In this document: piece after piece, positions 5,874-10,447 of the stretch | Layout of the letters: every line of letters starts with the position of its first letter | How positions within the stretch are numbered: position 1 is the stretch's first letter | NCBI GenBank assembly: GCA_039029915.1 | Contig: JBCCFD010000273.1 | Coordinates: forward strand, 1-10,447 | DNA length: 10,447 nt | Direction: 5' to 3' | Source of the DNA: QQUD01 sp039029915 | GTDB lineage: Bacteria > Chloroflexota > Anaerolineae > Promineifilales > Promineifilaceae | Made by a program: the position numbers and the translations under genes | The notes under the pieces: model-generated | What the model saw: only the letters and a program-made list of their open reading frames with translations | What the model was told of the DNA's origin: nothing | Databases searched by the model: none

Positions 5874-7112
5874 CTAATAACGAACCACTTCTTGTTTAAA
5901 GACCCTCACAATTCGAGATAGTGCCTCTGCCAAAATTGACCGTGGGCAGGCCAAATTAAAGCGTTCAAATTGATCCCCTTCTGGCCCAAACATAACCCCA
6001 TCGTCAAGATACACTTTCGCATCTTCCATCATCATCTTTTTACGGACATCAGGATCAATTTCAAAAGCACTAAAGTCAGCCCAAATCAAATAGGTACCCT
6101 CTGGCTCAATGACGCGAACCTGAGGTAAATGTTCAGCTAAATAATCTTTCATAAAGTGGTAGTTGGCTTCAACGTAAGCCATAACTTCATCAAGCCATGC
6201 GCCCCCTTCATTGTAGGCTGCTTTGGTAGCAACCATCCCGAACATATTGGTGCCCCACAGTCCACAGCAGTTCAACGTCGTTTTGAACGCCTCGCGCAGC
6301 TCCGCATTTGGGATAATAATGTTGGAATTAGAAAGCCCTGCTAAGTTGAAGGTTTTGCTGGGAGCTGTACAGATGATGCTGTTTTGAGCGATCTCTTCAC
6401 TGATGGTAGCCATCGAGCGAAATTGATGGCCAGAGAAGAGTAGATCGCAGTGGATTTCGTCTGAGATGATGATGACGTTGTGCTTGAGGCAAATTTCACC
6501 CAGTCGCTGCAGTTCATCGACATCCCAAATGCGGCTCACTGGATTGTGCGGATTGCAAAAGATGAGCATCTGAACGGCCGTATCGCTCGCTTTCGCTTCT
6601 AAATCGTCAAAATCAATGTGATAACGGCCGTTTCGGTAAATCAAGGGATTTACAACCAGCTCACGGTCATTCTGCTCCACCGCAGAGCTAAACGGGTAAT
6701 AAACAGGCCGTTGAACCATGACCTTGTCACCCGGTTTAGTAAAAGTTTGAACCATAAAGTTGATGGCGGGCACCACCCCCGGCGTCAGCGTTATCCACTC
6801 CTGTTCAATTTCCCAATTGTGGCGCCGCTTAAACCAGCCAATAACTGCCTCAAAATAAGTGTCCGTTGGAAATGTGTATCCATAAACACCCTGTTTGGCC
6901 CGTTCAATAATCGCCGCCTCAACTGCTTGCGGCACACGAAAATCCATATCGGCCACCCACATTGGCAATAAACGATCGTCCCCATGTTTCGGGTCAGCGT
7001 GGTCTCCATAAGTAAATCCATCTTCGTTGACAATAAATTCCCATTTCACACTATCCGTGCCTTGTCGACTAATGATTTCATCTAAATTGATTGAGTTGAT
7101 CATGCGCTCCAT
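5874..7112 (-). CDS. PatB/MalY-family pyridoxal-phosphate aminotransferase-fold C-S lyase
   Basis: This 412-residue fold-type I PLP enzyme closely resembles Bacillus PatB. It has 'LPMWVADMDF' (49-58), 'YGY' (77-79), 'TLTPGVVPAINF', 'NPHNPVSRIW' (187-196, where most homologues have Gly-Arg), 'SDEIHCDL' (217-224), the PLP lysine at 253 in 'TAPSKTFNLAGL', and a C-terminal 'FNLACPRSIL' carrying the substrate-carboxylate Arg. The family performs beta-elimination on cystathionine or other S-substituted cysteines, releasing a thiol, pyruvate and ammonia, in the cytosol. The frame is open to an ATG at 7151, but that one lacks a ribosome site and would add 13 unusual residues. ATGs at 7112 and 7103 both lie next to GGAG sequences, and the choice between them is not certain. 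The gene diverges from allantoinase and precedes the M19 gene. Confidence 0.9.
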   Translation of the reverse strand: MERMINSINLDEIISRQGTDSVKWEFIVNEDGFTYGDHADPKHGDDRLLPMWVADMDFRVPQAVEAAIIERAKQGVYGYTFPTDTYFEAVIGWFKRRHNWEIEQEWITLTPGVVPAINFMVQTFTKPGDKVMVQRPVYYPFSSAVEQNDRELVVNPLIYRNGRYHIDFDDLEAKASDTAVQMLIFCNPHNPVSRIWDVDELQRLGEICLKHNVIIISDEIHCDLLFSGHQFRSMATISEEIAQNSIICTAPSKTFNLAGLSNSNIIIPNAELREAFKTTLNCCGLWGTNMFGMVATKAAYNEGGAWLDEVMAYVEANYHFMKDYLAEHLPQVRVIEPEGTYLIWADFSAFEIDPDVRKKMMMEDAKVYLDDGVMFGPEGDQFERFNLACPRSILAEALSRIVRVFKQEVVRY

Positions 7113-7165
7113 TTCTCCATATTTCCGTAGCCCCCACGGCAAGAAAATCATCGAATAATCACCGA

Positions 7166-7197
7166 TTCTATAGAAACTAACCGTTTCTGACTATAAT
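7166..7197 (+). promoter_or_regulatory. allB promoter region with operator-like dyad
   Basis: A perfect -10 TATAAT lies at 7192-7197, about 42 bases before the allB ATG. Directly upstream is the dyad AGAAAC-taacc-GTTTCT (7172-7188, perfect 6-bp arms), preceded by the overlapping palindrome TTCTATAGAA (7166-7175). These occupy the space where the -35 and spacer would be, and no good -35 is visible. This suggests a promoter that is repressed or needs an activator. The same dyad lies 60 bases from the divergent lyase start. Confidence 0.45.
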
Positions 7198-7227
7198 TTC
7201 ATTGTTCCAATTAAATTCAAATGATAT

Positions 7228-7233
7228 AGGTGA
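7228..7233 (+). promoter_or_regulatory. Ribosome binding site deciding the allB start
   Basis: AGGTGA matches the 3' half of the standard Shine-Dalgarno and sits 5 bases before the ATG at 7239. The in-frame GTG at 7230 falls inside this site, so the ATG is preferred. Confidence 0.6.
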
Positions 7234-7238
7234 CTCAT

Positions 7239-8597
7239 ATGATTCCTGATCTTTATATTCGAAACGGCCGTATTATCACTGAAAACAGCGATTTCTATGG
7301 TGGCATCGTCATCGCGGGTGAAAAGATTCATCAGCTTGTGGCAGGCAATCATAACCTAGATGCGAAAACCGAGCTGGATGCTCAAGGGAAAACAGTGTTG
7401 CCGGGTCTTATTGACCCACACGTTCATTTTAGCGAACCAAGACCCGACCAGTATGAAGGTTTTTTTACGGGCACCATGGCCGCTGCCGCAGGCGGCATCA
7501 CGTCAGTAATTGAAATGCCCTTAAATGCCTCACCCCCAACGATAAATGGAGAGCGATTACGCGCGAAGCAAGCCGTTGTTGAGCAAAAAGCCTTGATTGA
7601 TGTTGGGCTTTGGGGCGGCTTGGTTGATAACAATCTAGCTGACCTGCCTGATTTAATTGATGGCGGCGTACTGGCTTTAAAAGCGTTTATGAGTGATTCA
7701 GCTAGTGATTTTGCCCGAGCAGATGATGATATTATTTTTGCCGGATTGCAGTTTGCTGCACAACATGACATACCGGTTGGCGTCCACTGTGAAAATGAAT
7801 ACATCACTCGCTATTTGAAGGAGCAGCTACAAAAAAACGGCCGTAAAGACCTCGCCGCATGGCCCGAATCACGCCCTCCCTTTCAAGAACTAGAAGCTAT
7901 CGATCGGGCGATCAATCTTGCCAAAGCGGCCAACGGGAATTTACACATCGTGCATGTTTCTCAGGGGGAAGGCATTCGCAAAACGATTCAGGCTAGGCAC
8001 AATGGGGTGCGAGTCACGAATGAAACTTGTCCGCAATATCTATTACTTGATCATGATGATTATTTACGCATTGGCCCAACCGCCAAGTGTGCTCCCGTCA
8101 TTCGTCAGCGGGAGCTAGTTGAAGCCCTGTGGCAAACTGTGCTGGCTGGACAGGTAGACATTATTGCTTCCGATCATTCCCCCTGCCTTGTTTCCCAAAA
8201 AGCGGGCGCGGCTGATAACGTTTGGCAAATTTGGGGTGGCATCAGTGGCGTGCAAACGATGCTGCCAGGAATTATTACTGAAGGAGTGCATAACCGCGGC
8301 TTATCGCTTAGCCTGCTCGTCAAAATGATGTCAACCAATCCAGCCCGAATTTTTGGCCTGTATCCTCAAAAAGGGTCTTTGCAACCCGGCACGGATGCTG
8401 ATATCACTGTTGTTGATTTAGACAAAGAGTGGACGCTTACGGAGGAAATGCTCTGCTACCATAGTAAACACAGTGCTTTTGTGGGCTATCCATTTAAAGG
8501 ACAGGTAACCCAAACGTTGGTACGCGGAAAGACAGTTTGGCAGGATGGGCAGCTGCGTTGTAAACCGGGTTACGGCCGTTTAATTCGGCGTGTTTAG
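7239..8597 (+). CDS. allB: Allantoinase
   Basis: The enzyme hydrolyses allantoin to allantoate, the ring-opening step of purine/ureide nitrogen salvage. The 452-residue length equals that of E. coli AllB (453). All dinuclear-metal ligands of the cyclic amidohydrolases are visible: H61 and H63 in 'DPHVHF', the lysine to be carboxylated K148 in 'LKAF', H183 in 'VHCEN', H239 in 'IVHVS', and D312 in 'SDHSP'. Allantoinase-type surroundings are also present ('AAAAGGITSVIEMPLN' at 81-96, 'ETCPQYL', 'WGGISG'). The usual 'EPGR' after the first metal motif reads 'EPRP' here. Related dihydropyrimidinases or dihydroorotases are less likely given these blocks. No other purine-degradation gene is in the window. 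The 3' end overlaps the convergent MFS gene by 18 bases. Confidence 0.9.
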   Translation: MIPDLYIRNGRIITENSDFYGGIVIAGEKIHQLVAGNHNLDAKTELDAQGKTVLPGLIDPHVHFSEPRPDQYEGFFTGTMAAAAGGITSVIEMPLNASPPTINGERLRAKQAVVEQKALIDVGLWGGLVDNNLADLPDLIDGGVLALKAFMSDSASDFARADDDIIFAGLQFAAQHDIPVGVHCENEYITRYLKEQLQKNGRKDLAAWPESRPPFQELEAIDRAINLAKAANGNLHIVHVSQGEGIRKTIQARHNGVRVTNETCPQYLLLDHDDYLRIGPTAKCAPVIRQRELVEALWQTVLAGQVDIIASDHSPCLVSQKAGAADNVWQIWGGISGVQTMLPGIITEGVHNRGLSLSLLVKMMSTNPARIFGLYPQKGSLQPGTDADITVVDLDKEWTLTEEMLCYHSKHSAFVGYPFKGQVTQTLVRGKTVWQDGQLRCKPGYGRLIRRV

Positions 8598-9842
8598 CAA
8601 ATAGGGGGAACGGTTTCGTTGGGTATATGCCCACCAAAACGCCACAAAAAACATTAGGACCAGCAAAACGGAAGCCAACAGGTAAACAAGTTCAATTTGC
8701 AAATTGGCGATGAGCCAGAAGGCGACAAGCGGACCCAGGGCGCTACCCAAATCACCAATTGTAAAGAGGAAGCCCATAAAGCGACCGCGCTGTGTTTTTC
8801 CAGCCATATCCCCAACCAACGTGGTAGACATCGCTTGGTTGCTCCCGCTTGATACGGCCGTTAACGGCAAACCGAGCAATATCGCCCACGGGGTTGCCAC
8901 GGCCAGCAGTGAAAATCCTGCAATACCGGGCACAATGCCCGCAACGGCCGTTCCCCACCGCTGGCGCAATCGATCTGACAGCGTTCCCGCCGCAGGCACA
9001 ATCAGCGTACCAATAATCGTACTGCTGCTTAAACCAATGCCTGTCAATGTGGTCACGCCAATCATTCGCCCCCAAATCGTAACGGAATCGCCGAAGGTTT
9101 GCAGCATCAAGATAGCCAGTGTGGGCGTTAACATCCCGGCTACCACAATGCGATTCACCCCCATTAGTCCAATAGCTGAACCAAGCTCAGGCCATGAAAC
9201 CGGCTTTTGATTTTGGGCTTCAGCAGGAGCAGATACGGCCGTCGTCTCATCAATCTCCTCGGCCTGTGAAGCAGTGCGAGTTTCAGGCAGGAATAAAAGG
9301 GCAATTAGCGCGCCGATCAACGAAATTGTGGCATCAATGTTCAACGCGACATGATAGCCAAACAAATCAGTTAAAGCCCCCCCTGCCGCAGACCCGCCTG
9401 CTGCGCCCGCAAAAAAGAAGACATTGTAAATACCAACGTAGCGACCCCGATTGGATTCATCAGCAATATCAAGAATGATGGCATTGCCCGTCACCCAAAT
9501 ACCTGACCATGAAATCCCCCACAGCAGCCGACCGATTAGCAACGGCCAATATCCAGTGGTTACGCCATAAACGGCCGTTGATATAGCCCCCAAAAATAAG
9601 GAAGGCACAAACACCCACCGTCTAGGCAGGCGATCAGATAGCCAGCCCGCTGGCCCATTAGAAATTAAGCGAATAAAACGATTAGCAGACAGCATGGTGC
9701 CAACGGCCAAAAGCGTAATCCCTGCTTCTTCAGTATGAGTGGGTAAAATCGTGTAAAGTGACGCATCCCCAAACAGCGATAGCATGGTGCCTAAACCTGC
9801 CGGCAACATCACCTGCCATAGTGAAAACTGTTGCTTCTTCAT
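8580..9842 (-). CDS. Major facilitator superfamily transporter (12-TM, DHA-like)
   Basis: This 420-residue integral membrane carrier has about 12 hydrophobic segments in two halves. The signature loop-2 motif A 'GWLSDRLPRRWV' (66-77) recurs in the second half as 'GTLSDRLRQRWG' (286-297). A glycine/alanine-rich motif-C-like helix follows 'RGRYVGIYN' (132-150). A hydrophilic, acidic central loop (about 188-217) separates the halves. Such carriers use the proton gradient to move drugs, sugars or metabolites; the substrate cannot be read. It is convergent with allB, and the last six codons of each overlap on opposite strands. The ribosome site is poor; a TATAAT lies only 12 bases from the ATG. 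Four ACGGCCGT octamers fall in this gene, all read as Thr-Ala-Val. Confidence 0.88.
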   Translation of the reverse strand: MKKQQFSLWQVMLPAGLGTMLSLFGDASLYTILPTHTEEAGITLLAVGTMLSANRFIRLISNGPAGWLSDRLPRRWVFVPSLFLGAISTAVYGVTTGYWPLLIGRLLWGISWSGIWVTGNAIILDIADESNRGRYVGIYNVFFFAGAAGGSAAGGALTDLFGYHVALNIDATISLIGALIALLFLPETRTASQAEEIDETTAVSAPAEAQNQKPVSWPELGSAIGLMGVNRIVVAGMLTPTLAILMLQTFGDSVTIWGRMIGVTTLTGIGLSSSTIIGTLIVPAAGTLSDRLRQRWGTAVAGIVPGIAGFSLLAVATPWAILLGLPLTAVSSGSNQAMSTTLVGDMAGKTQRGRFMGFLFTIGDLGSALGPLVAFWLIANLQIELVYLLASVLLVLMFFVAFWWAYTQRNRSPYLLNTPN

Positions 9843-9861
9843 CGTAGCAATAAATTATAGG

Positions 9862-9904
9862 CTGAAATGAAGCATTTTGCTTTAGAATTTTCACTTCATT
9901 ACAG
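9862..9904. repeat. Imperfect inverted repeat at the end of the last gene
   Basis: CTGAAATGAAG (9862-9872) and CTTCATTACAG (9894-9904) are complementary at 10 of 11 positions, with a 21-base spacer that contains a small AGCA/TGCT hairpin. On the minus strand it starts in the last codons of the partial right-edge gene and ends before the MFS gene, so it could be a transcript-end hairpin or an operator for the MFS gene. No T-run follows it. Confidence 0.35.
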
Positions 9905-10447
9905 GCAAATAGATTTCAAAAATGGCCTGATTTGGTAGTCCGGTTGATAAATCCGGTGAAAATCGGACCGTAAAATCAGCAAAGGAAGCCAATCCTGTTG
10001 GACCGTGCCAAAACGATGGTGCGTTGGGTGATAGCCACACCTCGCAGTACGCTAGCTTATCATCAGACCAATCGACCGTTAACGATGGGCCACAAAATAG
10101 CTTTGGATAATACCCATCCAAACTGCTAATTTGAATCTGAAAATCTTGGTCATGATTAAGCACGCGCATCTCTTGAATCAAATTTTCAAATGCCTCATCA
10201 TAGCTTTTGCCATTTTTGACAAACCAACCAAGCCACGTTTGGGCCCCTTTTGGAACAACGCCATGTTGGCCTGCATACTGGTTGGGGTGTTGCCATTGGT
10301 TGGCGTTTATTCGATTCGCATCATTAAAACGAGTCGGTGTATAGTCGTAAATATCTCCCGAATCATAATCTCCCCAAGGCGCCCCTGTTGAGGAATGAAT
10401 AACGATCGAGTCAATTTCATCAGAAACAATTTCGATTTCATCGACAA
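9891..10447 (-). CDS. Unrecognised protein, C-terminal part (5' end beyond the window)
   Basis: The minus frame is open from the right edge to a TGA at 9891-9893 and gives about 184 residues without the N-terminus. An internal TTG near 10181 is not a credible start because the open frame continues to the edge with protein-like composition. The visible part is soluble, rich in Asn, Asp, Gln, Trp and Tyr, and has no membrane segment. Notable stretches are 'GAPWGDYDSGDIYDYTP', 'NANQWQHPNQYAGQHG', 'WLGWFVKNGKSYDEAFENL' and 'SLDGYYPKLFCGPSL'. The sequence ends in an alternating-strand pattern ('ADFTVRFSPDL', 'AIFEIYLPVMK'), suggesting a beta-rich fold, possibly extracytoplasmic or carbohydrate-related, but no family is recognised. 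It is on the same strand as the MFS gene, 49 bases ahead of it. Confidence 0.6.
   Translation of the reverse strand, partial: VDEIEIVSDEIDSIVIHSSTGAPWGDYDSGDIYDYTPTRFNDANRINANQWQHPNQYAGQHGVVPKGAQTWLGWFVKNGKSYDEAFENLIQEMRVLNHDQDFQIQISSLDGYYPKLFCGPSLTVDWSDDKLAYCEVWLSPNAPSFWHGPTGLASFADFTVRFSPDLSTGLPNQAIFEIYLPVMK

Larger units (their letters stand above)
2827..9578. repeat. Highly iterated palindromic octamer ACGGCCGT (14 copies)
   Basis: Exact copies start at 2827, 3163, 4356, 5323, 5660, 6574, 6624, 7264, 7837, 8572, 8854, 8944, 9235 and 9571. A fixed octamer is expected about 0.16 times in a window this size at even base composition. In 13 of 14 copies the left neighbour is A or T, and likewise the right neighbour, giving W-ACGGCCGT-W. 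All copies are inside coding regions. Eight are read as Thr-Ala-Val (ACG GCC GTN) and six as Asn/Tyr-Gly-Arg (NAC GGC CGT); the third frame is unused. Near variants are at 694 (ACGGCCGA), 5642 (GCGGCCGT), and 1532 and 5240 (GCGGCCGC). It resembles HIP1 in behaviour, not in sequence. Confidence 0.85.

Noticed and set aside
8704..9210. 168-codon open frame on the plus strand
   Set aside because: It lies antisense inside the MFS gene, is rich in Pro, Ser and Ile, has no ribosome site, and the MFS frame has clear family motifs.
9854..9859. TATAAT as -10 of the MFS gene
   Set aside because: It is only 12 bases from the ATG and no -35 lies at 16-18 bases; in an A/T-rich gap a chance match is likely.

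Overview
This is a bacterial chromosomal segment, densely coded and of moderate, near-balanced G+C by eye. It holds seven complete genes and an eighth small membrane-protein gene, plus a truncated gene at each edge. There are no rRNA, tRNA, CRISPR, phage or transposase genes. The taxon cannot be fixed from the genes alone. The gene mix (two MerR-family regulators, a long-chain acyl-CoA synthetase, an M19 dipeptidase, a PatB/MalY C-S lyase, allantoinase and an MFS carrier), together with a highly iterated octamer, loosely suggests an environmental lineage such as Chloroflexota, but that is a weak guess.

Layout, left to right. At 1-191 (+) is the C-terminal tail of a class V (SufS-like fold) aminotransferase. 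At 286-1690 (+) a MerR/GyrI-type regulator is followed by a four-helix membrane protein, behind a promoter with the 19-bp spacer typical of MerR control. At 1698-3494 (-) lies a long-chain fatty-acid CoA ligase. The 302-bp divergent gap at 3495-3796 holds a near-perfect MerR operator/promoter firing rightward, a second dyad nearer the ligase, and an 81-bp MITE-like element lying between the operator and the gene it should serve. At 3797-4624 (+) is a second MerR/GyrI-type regulator. At 4726-5751 (-) is an M19 'membrane dipeptidase' lacking several metal ligands, and at 5874-7112 (-) a PatB/MalY-type PLP C-S lyase upstream of it on the same strand. Across a divergent promoter region, 7239-8597 (+) is allantoinase (allB), whose 3' end overlaps tail-to-tail with an MFS transporter at 8580-9842 (-). 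At 9891-10447 (-) is the C-terminal part of an unrecognised protein.

How the genes may work together: the two MerR proteins look like self-regulating small-molecule sensors, the first possibly controlling the membrane protein behind it and the second possibly influencing the divergent acyl-CoA ligase. The dipeptidase, C-S lyase, allantoinase and MFS carrier are compatible with scavenging of organic nitrogen and sulfur, but no single complete pathway is present.

The most striking non-gene signal is the palindromic octamer ACGGCCGT. It occurs 14 times between 2827 and 9578, where chance predicts well under one per window. All copies lie inside genes, and they are read only as Thr-Ala-Val or (Asn/Tyr)-Gly-Arg. 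It behaves like the cyanobacterial HIP1 repeat but with a different sequence.
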